A stretch of 64,000 bases of DNA, from contig NC_062988.1 in assembly GCF_023078275.1 (NCBI RefSeq), positions 2,559,501 to 2,623,500 on the forward strand, read 5' to 3'. This DNA is from Leguminivora glycinivorella. Taxonomy: Eukaryota > Arthropoda > Insecta > Lepidoptera > Tortricidae. Shown here piece by piece: positions 9,685 to 20,765 of the stretch. The translations under genes were made by a program, and so were the position numbers. Each line of letters opens with the position of its first letter. The stretch's first letter is position 1. The notes below the pieces were generated by a model. It did no database searches. It saw only the letters and a program-made list of their open reading frames with translations, and was not told where the DNA came from.

Positions 9685-9905
9685 TTAAGACGCAACAGGA
9701 GGGGCAATACTCCATACAAACGATCTCGACTATTTCGTCCCTCGATGTTAAAGCTAGAGCAATTATTTTTCAACACAGATTATTAATATTTTTATGTGTC
9801 AGAGCGTTTTGATTTTTTTGCTATTCTTATTTTTAAAAACGCTAGAGCCCATCAAAAAATTCAAAAAACGGCGTTATTGATTATGGCGTAAAAAAAATAC
9901 TACTG
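9685..9905. repeat. Second copy of the inner 670-890 repeat
   Basis: CTCCATACAAACGATCTCGA, CAACACAGATTATTAATA and AAAACGCTAGAGCCCATCA match 690-890 in order, with point differences. Lacks the terminal repeats seen at 638-1293. Confidence 0.6.
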
Positions 9906-9954
9906 TCATTTTTATCTGTGTCGGACTGTCGACTGTTGAGCTTTTTTTTATGTT

Positions 9955-10080
9955 ACAATTTGGATTTCTTTCAACCCCTTTTTGCCAAGAGTGGCACTGA
10001 AACTTGAGTAGTTCACGTGCTCGGCCTACCCCTTTATGGGATACAGCCGTGATTATATGTATGTGTGTAAATATGTATCT
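9955..10080 (+). mobile_element. CCCCTTATTTGCCAAGAGTG retroelement family, partial
   Basis: TTCTTTCAACCCCTTTTTGC, then AAGAGTGGCACTGAAACTTG, TACCCCTTTATGGGATACAG and a TATGTATGTG-rich end. Fuller copies lie at 13484-13736, 20577-20742 (reverse), 36774-37690 (split by a hAT) and 58791-59007 (reverse). Confidence 0.6.
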
Positions 10081-10699
10081 TAAATTGAAGGTGAGGCTTT
10101 CTATTTCAGAATTTTCCTGTTCCGTCTTAAATGTCACTCCAAAACGAGCACTGCTTCGCTTCATTGGCATGTTCATTTTCACGTACTTCGGGCCAAACTT
10201 GCAGCAGTAGTAGCCTTGTACTTACCTTATTACAAGGGGTGACGGTGTTTGTTTGTGTGTGTGTTGTGGAGTACTTGTCAGTGTAATGAAAGGGAGGCTG
10301 ACGGAACAATGTGATGTTGTATTTCACATTAACATTATGTTCACAAGCGACCGCTATTGTCCACTTATGTTTGGATCGGCCGAGACTCGGGTTATATGAA
10401 ACGAGTTGTGAAAACTACTGTGAAGAATAGTGTATAAAATGTTGTTTTTGAGATTTTCCGATCTTTTCGCAGTCATATAAAGTGCGCAAGCCTTATACGT
10501 GGAGTAAATTTAACTGGACATACAAATCATCAGAATTACTATTAATTAAGAGGTGGTAACTACCCTTATTTTTCACCCCATTATACATTTTTGAAAAAAT
10601 CTGACAAACAATGTATTGTAATAATAGTTGCGATGACAGTAAGTGACATTCTGTCAACAAGCGTTTAACGCGAGTGTGTTTGCATTTTTTGGAATTTGC
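10081..10699. other. Unassigned stretch
   Basis: No recognisable gene or repeat structure apart from short TG-rich runs near 10250. Possible host spacer. Confidence 0.4.
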
Positions 10700-11029
10700 T
10701 GCCGGTGAGTAAGGCTGCCAGAACTCAACGAGGGTGCGGTGTGCTGATGACGGGAGGACTTACGGAACTAACTTGTTCCGTCTATTGTCCTTTGAGTCGT
10801 CGGCAACCCGAACCCTTATGACACTTAGTAAAAAAAAATTGGGGGTGGGGCTACATGTAACTGTACACTCCTTTTTCTGCGTATTTAACACAGCAAAATG
10901 GAGTGTACAAGTTTCTAATGGGGTGGCAACGCGCATGTGACACTCTTTGAGTTGCAGGCGTCCATAGGTTACGGTGACCGCTTTCCATCAGGCGGGCCGT
11001 ACGCTTGTTTGCCACCGACGTAGTATAAA
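10700..11029 (+). mobile_element. CGCGCATGTGAC family, hairpin-containing copy
   Basis: Opens with GCCGGTGAGTAAGGCTGCCA, then GGACTTACGGAACTAACTTG, then a hairpin (TGTACACTCCTTTTTCTG against AAATGGAGTGTACA), the CGCGCATGTGAC core and ends CACCGACGTAGTATAAAAAA. The A-rich end suggests an RNA intermediate. Same order at 51950-52249 and 62190-62438. Confidence 0.7.
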
Positions 11030-11724
11030 AAAAAACATATTTTGTATGGACAACGTTTTTTATATGAAGTTATTACAATTCAAAACTTTACTAACCACCG
11101 TCAAGAAATTCGCTCGTATTAATTTTACACACTGTATCCTTTCCCACGAACTACTAGGTACTTACTTACTAACCAACAACTTACTACTCTTGAAAACCAC
11201 ACTGTCTCCATGTAAGCCCCTCTCGCCCTCATTGTAGCGGCACAGCCATTGAAAGCGCTACCTATTGTTATTCCATTTTATAAGACAATACCAAAGGTTT
11301 CACATCGCCCTTTATTTGTATTGCGACCCTTTGATCTCACCGCGGCGGCGTCGTCTTGACGATTCATTAAATGACTTTTTGTTGCTCATTGACTGGATTA
11401 TTGTGTGAATTGAGTTCATTCATTTGTTTTTCATTGAGTTAGATGCGCATGCGCATGTCTAGTGTCACTTTCATTGATCTTTATGGACATTATCTATGTG
11501 GCACATTCAGGAACGTTTGTGGAACTTGTGATAAAAATAACCATTACTGACGACTCCTTTTTATTGCACTCATGTTTGCACAGTCGAGTTCATATACAAA
11601 CAAAAAATAAAAAAAAATATGAACACTAATTACTCCGATATTATAAAAAAAAACACGATTAGATATTTATATTCGCGGACGTAAACGAACTCAACTGTAC
11701 AAAATTTAGATAAGATGGACTTGA
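11030..11724. other. Unassigned stretch
   Basis: No supported gene. A GC-richer patch at 11330-11360 (CACCGCGGCGGCGTCGTC) stands out from AT-rich surroundings; I cannot assign it. Confidence 0.4.
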
Positions 11725-11820
11725 TATTATTTATTTATTTAAACTTTATTTCACAAATTTACAAAAGAGTACAAATGGCGGACAACGCCTTGAGGCATCC
11801 TCTACCAGTCAACCATCGGG
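11725..11820 (-). mobile_element. Antisense LINE 3' end
   Basis: Reads on the minus strand as a unique stretch followed by AATAAAGTTTAAATAAATA. Shares the ACAAATGGCGGAC word with 7800 and the GAGGCATCCTCTACCAG word in part with 39100-39125. Confidence 0.5.
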
Positions 11821-12080
11821 CTAAACAGAAACAGTTTTGGTGCATGATTTTAAAATTAAATATGAAAACACAGGTTAAGATTGCAATCGCAATATACATA
11901 CCCACTTATATATAAATAATAAACATAGACACAGTTCTCCCTTCCTTTCGATATCAATCGGACAGAGACAACTTTATGGAACTTTTATATAGACAAGAGT
12001 TGTTGAAAAAAATAATAAATTGGGATTTTAATCAGACCTCAAGTTATTTTTTAATCATGAAAACTTCTAAAAATAAGACA

Positions 12081-12187
12081 AGTGTGCAACGCGCATGTGA
12101 CACCTCTTCAGTTGCAGGCGTCCATAGGTTAAGGTGACCGCTGTCCATCAGGCGGACCGTATACCTGTTTGCCACCGACGTGGTATC
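12081..12187 (+). mobile_element. CGCGCATGTGAC family, short copy
   Basis: GCAACGCGCATGTGACACCT through TTTGCCACCGACGTGGTAT. 5' part missing. Confidence 0.65.
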
Positions 12188-12291
12188 ATAAAAATCATTG
12201 CAGTGGCAGGTCACTAGCTCATCGGGGCACTCCAAAATTGAACCCAAATCTCAGGAGGATGTAACTACCTAATTTGTGATTTTCAGTTTTT

Positions 12292-12515
12292 AAACGCAAA
12301 AACGACGGGGTGCTAAGCTTGACGTGTCTGTCGGTTTGTCTGTGTGTCTGTCTGTTTGTCTGCGTGAGTGTGTGTCTGTCTGTGGCATCGTAGCTCCCGA
12401 ACGGATAAACCGATTTAGTTTTTTTTTTTTGTTTGAAAGCTGTATTAGTCGCGATTGTTATTAGCCATGTTTCATGAAAATCGGTCCACTATGTCGTGAG
12501 TTATTCATAGTTTTT
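12292..12515 (+). repeat. CCCCCGACGC repeat family, copy 2
   Basis: Retains ACGGGGTGCTAAGCTTGACG, the TCTG-rich block and CTCCCGAACGGATAAACCGA. The 5' CCCCC terminus is decayed. ATGAAAATCGGTCCACTATG is shared with copy 1. Confidence 0.6.
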
Positions 12516-13126
12516 ATTTTTTGGTTAGATTATGTAAGGAAAAAGAAATAGATTTTCACACAATAGGTCATATTCAACCATTCTCTAAGTCTAAGGGGTC
12601 TAAGTGCAAATTTACGACCTCCGTTCGTACTAGTTTACCTTAATTGGTCCGTAAATTGACGACTAGCTAGAACCTAGCCTTCTAAGTATTTACACCAAAC
12701 GATTTAAGCGAAATGCGTTTATGACCATATAAAACGTCATATGTTTGTTAGAAAGAGTATGGCGCTTAAGATCTTTGTAAAAACCTTTTGAGCTTCGTGT
12801 TAGGTGCTTTATTATGCCCACAAAATACGATAGAAATAAATCAAATATAAAAGGGACGTGGTAAATTGAATGTTTTGTATGTGGATCATTGTGTGTGGTC
12901 TATTCGGTTATTATCTATGCGCTATTACGTACTAGATATAATATATTATTATGGGAATATTGAATATTAAAATAGGAATGTAATTGTCACAGTTCTCGGC
13001 TAACCCGTTATCGTATCTTGAAATAAGAAATTAATGCGTTTCACGATTTCCTTTAGCTTGATAATTGTATAATGATATTGATAGAAATTATACTATGTTA
13101 TTCTTTGGGTCTCAATATGAATTTTC
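12516..13126. other. Unassigned AT-rich stretch
   Basis: Nothing recognisable as a gene; only AT-rich spacer. Confidence 0.4.
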
Positions 13127-13272
13127 ATGTGTGAGTGTGCACGGGAAAACGTCCCACTTTGTCGATTACTATGAAGCCGCTTTGTAAGTTTATTCATATA
13201 CAAACATTACAAATAATTCTCGCCTTAATGGCAACCGACAAAGTGGGACGATTTACTAAACACACTCACATA
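13127..13272. mobile_element. MITE with GTCCCACTTTGTCG subterminal inverted repeats
   Basis: ATGTGTGAGTGTG plus CGTCCCACTTTGTCG at 13127-13165 pairs with CGACAAAGTGGGACG and CACACTCACAT at 13227-13271. About 146 bp, non-coding. Confidence 0.65.
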
Positions 13273-13384
13273 TTTGGTGGTCATCAAGAGTTTGAGATTT
13301 AAAAGGTTATAAACAGACCGTCTTGCAAAAAGAATAGTACAGGAATAAAAAATAACTACTGTACTGGGATAACTTGATGGATGG

Positions 13385-13440
13385 GGATGGATGGGTGTGC
13401 AATAAAGAGTATTTGTATTGTATTGTATTGTATTGTATAA
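13385..13440 (+). repeat. (TTGTA)n retroelement tail
   Basis: GCAATAAAGAGTATTTGTAT runs into several TTGTA units. AATAAA followed by a pentamer run marks a non-LTR 3' terminus with little upstream sequence left. Confidence 0.5.
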
Positions 13441-13483
13441 CTTAATTATTGGGTATAACTTAATTACCTGCTTAATTGCCTGT

Positions 13484-13736
13484 GTGGTGACGGGTTAAGA
13501 ATTTCACCACCCCCTTTCTTCCCGTGGGTGTCGTAGAAGGCGACTATGGGATATGGGTTAAATTGTGGCGTAGGCGAGAGACTGGCAACCTGTCACTGCA
13601 ATGTCACAGTTTCGTTTTCTTTTAACCCCTTATTTGCCAAGAGTGGCCCTGAAGCTTTAGTAGTTTCATGTGCTTTGCCTACCCCTTTATGGGATACAGG
13701 CGTGATTGTATGTATGTATGTATGTATGTAACTTAA
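13484..13736 (+). mobile_element. CCCCTTATTTGCCAAGAGTG family, full-looking copy with (ATGT)n tail
   Basis: Begins GTGTGGTGACGGGTTAAGAA, includes CTTCCCGTGGGTGTCGTAG and CCCCTTATTTGCCAAGAGTG, and ends in GTATGTATGTATGTA. Tetranucleotide-tailed ends are typical of RTE-type retroelements; the clade call is an inference. Confidence 0.65.
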
Positions 13737-13773
13737 TTATTTGAAAACCTGTACTAAAAGTTAATATAATGTC

Positions 13774-14138
13774 CGCTGCTTCATCATCATCATCCTCCTT
13801 GCGTTATCCCGGCATTTGCCACGGCTCATGGGAGTCTGGGGTCCGCTTTGACAACTAATCCCAAGATTTGGCGTAGGCACTAGTCTTTACGAAAGCGACT
13901 GCCATCTGACCTTCAACCCGAAGGAAAACATAGTGAGGAAACCGGACTAACTCCAGTAAGCTCTGGAGTTAGTCCGGTTTCCTCACGATCTTTTCCTTCA
14001 CCGAAAAGCAACTGGCAAATATCAAATGACATTTCACACATAAATTCCGAAAAACTCATTGGTGCGAGCCGGGGTTCGAACCCGTGACCTCCGGAACGAA
14101 AGTCACACGTACTTACCGCTAGACTACCAGCGCTTTCA
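13774..14138 (-). mobile_element. tRNA-derived SINE (antisense) with internal inverted duplication
   Basis: On the minus strand the head (14138 to about 14062) has an A-box-like TAGTCTAGCGGTAAG and the B box GGTTCGAACCC. The body includes TTTTCGGTGAAGGAAAA and GTGAGGAAACCGGACTAA, and the tail is (GATGAT)n. Inside, 13922-13956 and 13963-13997 form 35-bp inverted arms with three mismatches. Related 3' fragments occur at 17108, 29474 and 38360. Confidence 0.75.
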
Positions 14139-14261
14139 AAACGAAGTTACCGCTTCCCATTTCCGTCGAGCTGAAAAATAGTATATTTGGCCACTAAATA
14201 AAAAGCCTCAGATTACTGCCATGTTTGTTGGCAGTTACATGTGATAAAATAAAATAGTACA

Positions 14262-14486
14262 TTACGATACAAGTGCGTAAAAAAGGAAGTTCGAAACGAG
14301 AGGCGATAAATCAAAACACGACCGAAGGGAGCGTTTTAGTCGACACGAGTTAGTTCGATACGATTTCCTTTTCGCATGTGTATCGTACGACGTTTTTCAG
14401 TACAGATGGCCATCCGAAGTTTCAACCTGACAAAAAATTAACCACATCTTACACTAGTGCGTAAAAAAACACCATCTGTACATATA
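14262..14486. repeat. Solitary unit of the 45.7-46.5 kb tandem repeat
   Basis: AGTACATTACGATACAAGTG, AAAACACGACCGAAGGGAG, TCGACACGAGTTAGTTCG, GTACAGATGGCCATCCGAAG and ACACCATCTGTAC follow the same order as each unit at 45831-46506. The GTACAGATGG/CCATCTGTAC pair makes a short internal inverted repeat. Confidence 0.7.
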
Positions 14487-15015
14487 CATATACAAAAAAA
14501 TACAAAAATACAAAAAAAAATTATTTCAGACATAGACAAAATATAGGAAGATAAAATACAGTATGGTTAACAATACGTATGACGTGGGGGCTCAGTGAAC
14601 TAGCAGAAGATTAATCAAAATGGCGATGCGAAGAATCCAGATATATTATAGCGAGAGTTTACAATTAATCTTATATTTCGTACTTTACTGGCCTAAGCAT
14701 AGTAAGCATGTAATCTACTATTACAATAAGGACTCCCTAGCATTAAGTACTTATCCTAGGAAAAATGTAAAACCCATTTACCGCGCCCATACAAATCCTT
14801 TTATCGCATTTGAATTTCCAAGCGGTTACAAAAACTACAATTGTAAATGGTCATCATTTGATGAAAGCACGCTAAGGGCGTCGCTTGACAATCGCCGCGG
14901 CGAACGCAAAGGGCTGACGAACATGTGAACAGGTGTTGTGGCGCGGCCATTCTGCCGTCCGAGTCGATGCGGCTTGTGTGTTGATGGCATAAGCGAAGAG
15001 CGGTTTAGATACATG
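14487..15015. other. Unassigned stretch
   Basis: A 102-codon open frame at 14620-14928 has no recognisable domain and I do not accept it. The region becomes GC-richer after 14860. Confidence 0.35.
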
Positions 15016-15158
15016 CTAAATATTATAAATGGGAAAGTGTGTGTGTTCTTTGTTTGTCCGTCCTTCACGGCAAAACGGAGCGACGAATTGTCGTGATTTA
15101 TTAAGTGGAGATAGTTGAAGGGATGAAGAGTGACATAGGCTACTTTTTGTCTCTTTGA
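15016..15158 (+). mobile_element. Helitron-like AATATTATAAATGGGAAAG unit, truncated
   Basis: TATTATAAATGGGAAAGTGT, TTCACGGCAAAACGGAGCGA, AGTGGAGATAGTTGAAGGGA and GTGACATAGGCTACTTTTTG. Other copies at 26103-26340, 28513-28688 (reverse) and 35578-35756 add a GCGAGCGAAGCCGCGG hairpin and a CTAGT-like end, the Helitron 3' format. This copy lacks that end. Confidence 0.6.
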
Positions 15159-15934
15159 AATGTCAAATGCTAGTACATAATAAATTGCACTATAGTGTAA
15201 AGCCTAGCGTATACTTAGGTGGAATTGAGCCGTGTCGAATTGAATCCTCATACATTTGAATGCGAATCGACGCGTCGCTAATGGACGCAGTTTTATAACA
15301 AACGCATAAGGCGAATTAATGAGACTCGACTCGATGAGCCTAGTGGACGCCAGGCTTATAAGGTTTGTTTGTAGAATCTTTTCTAACACGCCGCGCCATT
15401 TATCTTTCAGTTGTGACCCTCAATTTTCCCGAGGTCGTCCACCCAACGAACCAACCTTGTCTTCTTCTTTTTCTTAGTCTTATACCTAAAATTTAAAAAC
15501 GCATTAAAACTGTACCTCTTGCAAACACTTAAATGACAGTTACAAACGTGTAAATGTCATTTTTTAAGTGTTTAAATATGTAATTAATATTTTTTTAATT
15601 ATAAGTACATACGAGTACATAAGTAGTTTAATCTACATATCTGCTAAATAGAGACTCACACCTGCAGACAAACTGTAGATGCAGTTTTGCAGGGATATGT
15701 TTTAATTATAAGTCTTATACTGTAACTAATAATAACAATAAATTAAAAAAAAATAGTCGTGGTCATTGGGGTTTTTGTGCTGCCTTTCTAATGGTTTCAC
15801 GCCATGCTTCTCTATTTGTAGCATTTTCAGTCGGTTCTTCTTCAAACCGAACTCAAAACTAAATGTTTCAGCGCGTCGCAGTAGTGCTTCTATACTATGT
15901 TAATAATTGATTTAAACTTTCACGATTATTACAC
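15159..15934. other. Unassigned stretch
   Basis: No gene recognised. The 15190-15360 part has repeated GACTCGA/CGAATTGA words, suggesting an old fold-back repeat. Confidence 0.35.
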
Positions 15935-16084
15935 ATAATTATTTTTAAAATCGGGACTTAATCGCGTATAACTACATATTAAACTGACCTCCAACGTTTC
16001 AAACCACGAAACGTCCTTGAAACGTTGGAGGTCAGTTTAATATGTAGTTATACGCGATTAAGTCCCGATTTTAAAAATAATTAT
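15935..16084. mobile_element. Perfect fold-back element, 68-bp arms
   Basis: 15935-16002 and 16017-16084 are exact inverted complements separated by 14 bp. CGGGACTTAATCGCG lies about 13 bp inside each end and is shared with the fold-back at 18874-18979. No ORF. Confidence 0.8.
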
Positions 16085-17107
16085 ATGTTAATAATTGTTT
16101 GTAATTGTCTACTTTTACTGAGTCGAATTTGTTTTCATAGAGGGCTCTTAATATATGAATGAGACTAACCTTATACACTACTTACATAAATGATGTTTTG
16201 TTTAAAAATCGTGGCCAGAGTCTAATCGCTATAATCTCCCAACTTGTGCCTCCCCAACTGTCGATGCGGCTTTTCTGTTCAAAGCCTACACGTGGCAATA
16301 GTGCCAATTTGTTGCATATTATCTGCTTGAATGACAGTTTAACTGACAGACTACCGTGTAAGTGCTTTAGCCTGGGAAAAATACTTCGCTATTCCGAATT
16401 AAATGTCATCCAATAGCTGATTAGAGGGACTTCTGTTATCTTTAATGGACATGAGTTGTTGGCATTAAATTTAATTGATACATGCGCGGTGGGTGGTAAA
16501 TGTGGTAATGCTGATGAAGTTGGGTTAATGTCAGGGTATTTTAGATTTTTTATAAGAATATGTACTTAATGATTGTAGGACAGTGAGTGCGGGGACGAAA
16601 ATTGAGGATGTATTGTACGATGGCTTGTAAAGTCAGCTGCATGATTAGCTTAGCGGAATAAAAGCGTATAAAGACTTATATTTACCTCAAATAATCACTA
16701 AAATTACACAACACAGCTAACACAAGCACACCTAGAATATAAGTTTTCTATTCCACACAAGCACAATATATTTAATTTAAATTCATACGGTCACAATACG
16801 TATTGTATTTGCACACCTTGATACAATACAACAATACAAAACAAGGAAGCAACACGAACAAAGGTAAACAACAGGCGGTCTTATCGCTAAAGAGTGATTT
16901 CACTATATAATATCTATCCAATAAAAGCTAAAAATCTTTTAACTATGCAATATGCATAACTGTATTTACGTCTGCAGAAAGTTACAAATATTTATATTAG
17001 GTAACCCTACTTCACAAGACAAGCAAAGTTGGTTTTTAAACATCGTTTTTCAGAAGGCTACTTGTCAAAAGTATTACTCGTTTCTATATTAAATACTACT
17101 CCCCAAA
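16085..17107. other. Unassigned stretch
   Basis: No gene recognised. ACAACAGGCGGTCTTATCGC near 16869 matches 39083-39102, an antisense LINE 3' family. The rest is AT-rich spacer. Confidence 0.35.
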
Positions 17108-17163
17108 GTTGTCTAAGCGGACCCCAGGCTCCCATGTCGGAATAACGCAAGACGAATGATGAC
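17108..17163 (+). mobile_element. SINE 3' fragment
   Basis: GCGGACCCCAGGCTCCCATG, then ATAACGCAAGACGAATGATG, is the 3' end of the SINE at 13774-14138. Confidence 0.55.
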
Positions 17164-17389
17164 TACTTAGTCTACTTACCAAAATATTACTCACTATTAC
17201 TGTGCATGTCAAAGTGGCGTTGATTGTCAAAAATATTTACGAGTAGGTTTCTCGTGCTCTCTCGCTATCTCTCGCTAAAATATACAATAAAATACCTGAA
17301 AAAACTAAAATGCTTGCAACAGATCGTACCTTTGTTCGTGAGTTTAAAACGTATTGCACAAACATGGTCTGCTACTCAGTGAACGAGTA

Positions 17390-17620
17390 CCTGGTGAATT
17401 GAAGTGTCGAAGTCCCCATTTTATTGTATCTGTATCAATAATAATGTCATTAATTTAATTGTTTTAATTTTGTGTTATATAATTTCAACAATATTATTTG
17501 TTAATTAATTTATGAAAATGTAATGTGAATATAATGAATTGTTATTTTTTTTTTGTAATTTATGACTGTAAACTGACAGTGTATGATTAATACCAATAAA
17601 AATCTATCTATCTATCTATA
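17390..17620 (+). mobile_element. LINE 3' fragment with (CTAT)n tail
   Basis: AT-rich 3' UTR-like sequence ending AATAAAAATCTATCTATCTA at about 17595-17615. AATAAA plus a tetranucleotide run is the evidence. Confidence 0.45.
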
Positions 17621-18873
17621 ATGACCGACATTAATAGCGGCGGCCGTCTGAACATATTTGACTTCATAAGATTTAACATAGAAAAGCCCACAAAATGAGG
17701 ACAGCACAGCACTAGTCGTGCACATAACGAATAAAGTGCCAAAACCGCATACAACTGCGCAAGTACGGCACGCGGTAAGTACGGGCCCGATGCGGCGGCG
17801 GCTGATTGCCTTATTGTAGCGCGACAATAACTCGATTACCGGCCGGACATGCTTCCGGGCCGGTGGATGAGACCTGCCGGGGAATTGGAAAGATAGGTCG
17901 TGCTTTAGTTTATAAAGTTCAGGTTATGAATTCACTTTTATGTTGTTATTTAAGAATTGCCTACAATAGGAGAGTTTCCTATACTTAAAATAATAATATT
18001 TTTGCAGTGCACGAAATAAAGCACCACATAATTAGAACAGCAGCGGACAGCAGTTATGTTTAACAATAATTTATATTTAATAAATCAAAGAGAAAAATAT
18101 AAAGCGAATAAATTGATCGTGACGTCACTTTTCAGTATTTCATAGTTTTTCCATAATTATTAGCAAATCGTTTTGACAATTTTTAAAACGAAGCTGATTT
18201 GACTAGTAGGAAACTATCCTATTATACAATACATATTAAACTTTGGGAACATTTTAGAATGACAGGCAATTAAGTACTGTACCTCTACATACATAGATTT
18301 AGAGACAATAACTGACGATTTTTACTGTATGATTTCACTGTGAGTATAAATTAAAGTTAATACCTAAAGTAAATCATTACAGTCATGTATATAGAAAGTA
18401 TAAAAAGCAAACGAAGGAAGACATAAAAAAATTTTTTTTTTCAATATTCGATAATTGTAAAATAATCATAAATAGAGCTCCAAAGAGACATCAAGGGCCT
18501 TTGTTATGATTACGAATCTTACATTTACATTTTACCCATACAATCACAAAATCTAAATTATACACGATTTATTATTCCTTCAGATTTAAAACCTTAAAAT
18601 ATCAAGTCGCATCCCCCCTATTCTACCACTCTCGACCCCCCAATTAAGCACGTCCGGTGCTACCGAGGCACAAAGGCAAAGATAATGGTCAGCTAACTTA
18701 GTTTGCAAGATAGTTCACTTAGAGCGAACTTCACTTTATCAAGTTGCAATTAAGCTCGGACGCTTTAGAGGAAAAGGGGAGCGATGCTCCATACAAACGC
18801 AGTCCTGATTTCTCTCCCTTAACGCAGACGTTTTGGGAAATATTCCTACACATTCGATGAAAGTATTTTATAT
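17621..18873. other. Unassigned stretch
   Basis: A GC-richer patch at 17630-17890 contains short open frames on both strands without recognisable domains. The remainder is AT-rich. GATGCTCCATACAAACGCAG near 18783 recalls the 690/9710 repeat. Confidence 0.35.
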
Positions 18874-18979
18874 TATTAAATTAAAACGGGACTTAATCGC
18901 GCAAAATTTAAGTTTATATTACGTTACGTTTAGATATAAACGTAAGTTTTACGCGATTAAGTCCCGTTTTAATTTAATA
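18874..18979. mobile_element. Fold-back element, about 46-bp arms
   Basis: TATTAAATTAAAACGGGACT at 18874 is mirrored to 18979. Arms carry a few mismatches, with a short centre near 18921-18934. Shares CGGGACTTAATCGCG with 15935-16084. Confidence 0.75.
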
Positions 18980-19039
18980 GTATGAGTGAAGATCGTGTTA
19001 GTTTAAATCAGTGTAAATATGTAATAATAATAATAATAA

Positions 19040-20169
19040 TCCTGGGTAACGCCTCTACTCACATACTCCTTTGGCATACTACGGTGGACCCAGACTGAGC
19101 TGGACGCCCTGGATCGGAGGGTCCGCTCACTGCTTACCACACACCGTATGTTACACCCGCGCTCGTCTGTTATGAGATTGTACATCCCACGGAAGTGCGG
19201 AGGTCGAGGCTTCCTAAACGCCAAAGATCTCCACAACCGTGAGGTGTACAATCTCAGGAATTACTTCCTTAACAACGAGTGCGGGATGCATCGTGATGTG
19301 GTGTGGACGGAAACCTCACGCCGCTCTCCTTGGCGAAAGAGAACTGGCGCAAACCTGTGGTACTAAGTACTGCGGACCGCAAGGCGGTATGGGAGAGCAA
19401 GCAGCTACACGGGCGGTTCTACAAGGCCCTCACGGGACCCGATGTAGATCTGCTCGCATCGGTGAACTGGTTACGATTCGGGGACCTCTTCGGAGAAACC
19501 GAGAGTTTTGCCTGTGCAATTGCGGACGAAGTTATGATGACGAACAACTACCGGAAATATATCCTGAAGGACGGTACGGTCGATATTTGTCGGGCATGCC
19601 GCCGTCCCGGAGAGTCACTCAGGCATATCATCTCCGGTTGTTCTCATCTAGCTAACGGTGAGTACTTGCACAGGCATAATCTCGTAGCCAGGATCATTCA
19701 CCAGCAGCTTGCTCTTCAATACGGCCTTGTGGACCGCGAAGTACCGTACTACAAGTACTTACCTGCGCCAATTCTCGAAAATGGTCTTGCCACGCTCTGT
19801 TGGGATCGATCTATTATCACTGACAGGACTATTGTAGCCAATAAGCCTGACATTGTGATAATAGATCGACCGCAACGCCGGGCCGTGCTCGTTGACATCA
19901 CCATCCCCCATGATGAGAATCTCGTGAAAGCCGAGAAGGACAAGTCCAGTAAGTACCTAGACTTGGCTCACGAGATAACCGCCATGTGGGATGTTGATTC
20001 AACGATCATTGTCCCTATAGTCGTTTCAGCGAACGGTCTCATAGCGAAGAGTCTCGACCAACATCTTAAGAGACTCTCGCTAGGTGGCTGGATCAAGGGC
20101 CAGATGCAGAAGGCGGTGATCTTGGACACGGCGCGGATAGTCCGACGGTTCCTCTCTCTGCAGCCCTAA
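19040..20169 (+). pseudogene. R2-like non-LTR retrotransposon, C-terminal part (5'-truncated, one frameshift)
   Basis: From 19040 the minus-one-shifted frame reads TPLLTYSFGILRW, TELDALDRRVRSLL and RLYIPRKCGGRG, conserved blocks after the RT of R2-type proteins. Near 19295-19310 it moves into the frame of a 288-codon ORF (19303-20169). That ORF has CRACRRPGESLRHIISGC (residues 96-113), the C-x2-C-x7-H-x4-C knuckle of R2-group elements. It then has Pro182-Asp183, a 14-residue gap, Asp198 and KSSKYLDL, the PD-(D/E)XK restriction-like endonuclease that nicks target DNA. The RT catalytic core is missing because the 5' end is truncated at a (TAA)n run, so the copy is dead. Exact clade (R2, R4, NeSL) is unresolved. 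Confidence 0.85.
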
Positions 20170-20330
20170 CCACCGGCAGCTTGGGCCCTGCCCCGCTGCT
20201 GGCGGCACCCTAGGTTAGGTTTTTTATAATGTGTTTATATATTTTGTATTGTTTTGTATTTTACTTTTATAATCATATTATAAAATAGCCTAATCTAAGA
20301 GAAAAGATAAATAAAGGAAATAATAATCCG
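20170..20330 (+). mobile_element. 3' UTR of the R2-like element
   Basis: GC-rich start, then AT-rich sequence ending near AAGGAAATAATAATC. An AATAATAAT-like end matches the TAA run at the truncated 5' junction. Confidence 0.5.
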
Positions 20331-20576
20331 TTTATTGCAGACAACATATGGTCCAACACAAAAACGTCTTGTAAAATCGGAAACAAAAAACTGTCCGTTT
20401 TCAATTTTCATACAAAATAACCTTATATCTAATAACAAGTACAATAATTAAAAATTCATAAAATAGTCTAACGTAAGGACATGGTTCAGATTAAAATGCA
20501 TGTAATAGTCTAATACAAACCTACATACATACAACAACGCTTGCATCTCATAAAAAAGTAAGCAGAACACAGGAAA
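20331..20576. other. Unassigned stretch
   Basis: AT-rich, no gene recognised; TCCGTTTATTGCAGACAAC near 20327 may be another antisense LINE 3' end. Confidence 0.3.
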
Positions 20577-20742
20577 CTACTCAAGTTGCAGTGCCTCTCT
20601 TGGCAAATAAGGGGTTGAAAGAAACTAAATTGTGACATTGCAATGACTGGTTGCCAGCCTCCCACCTACGCTGCACTTTAACCCATATCCCACAGTCGAC
20701 TTCTATGGCACCCACGGAAAGAAAATGTGGAGAAATTCTTAA
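20577..20742 (-). mobile_element. CCCCTTATTTGCCAAGAGTG family, antisense copy
   Basis: CTTGGCAAATAAGGGGTTGA and CCCATATCCCACAGTCGACT are reverse complements of the 13484-13736 copy. Confidence 0.6.
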
Positions 20743-20747
20743 ATCAG

Positions 20748-20765
20748 AAAGAAAGAAAGAAAAAT
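20748..20765. repeat. (GAAA)n microsatellite
   Basis: AGAAAGAAAGAAAGAAAAA at the junction between the antisense retroelement and an A/C-rich 3' UTR-like block (20765-20990). Short tracts like this often mark retroelement ends. Confidence 0.6.

Noticed and set aside
14060..14138. Functional tRNA gene (B box GGTTCGAACCC)
   Set aside because: It continues into a SINE body with a GATGAT tail, and the acceptor and anticodon stems do not fold as a standard tRNA.
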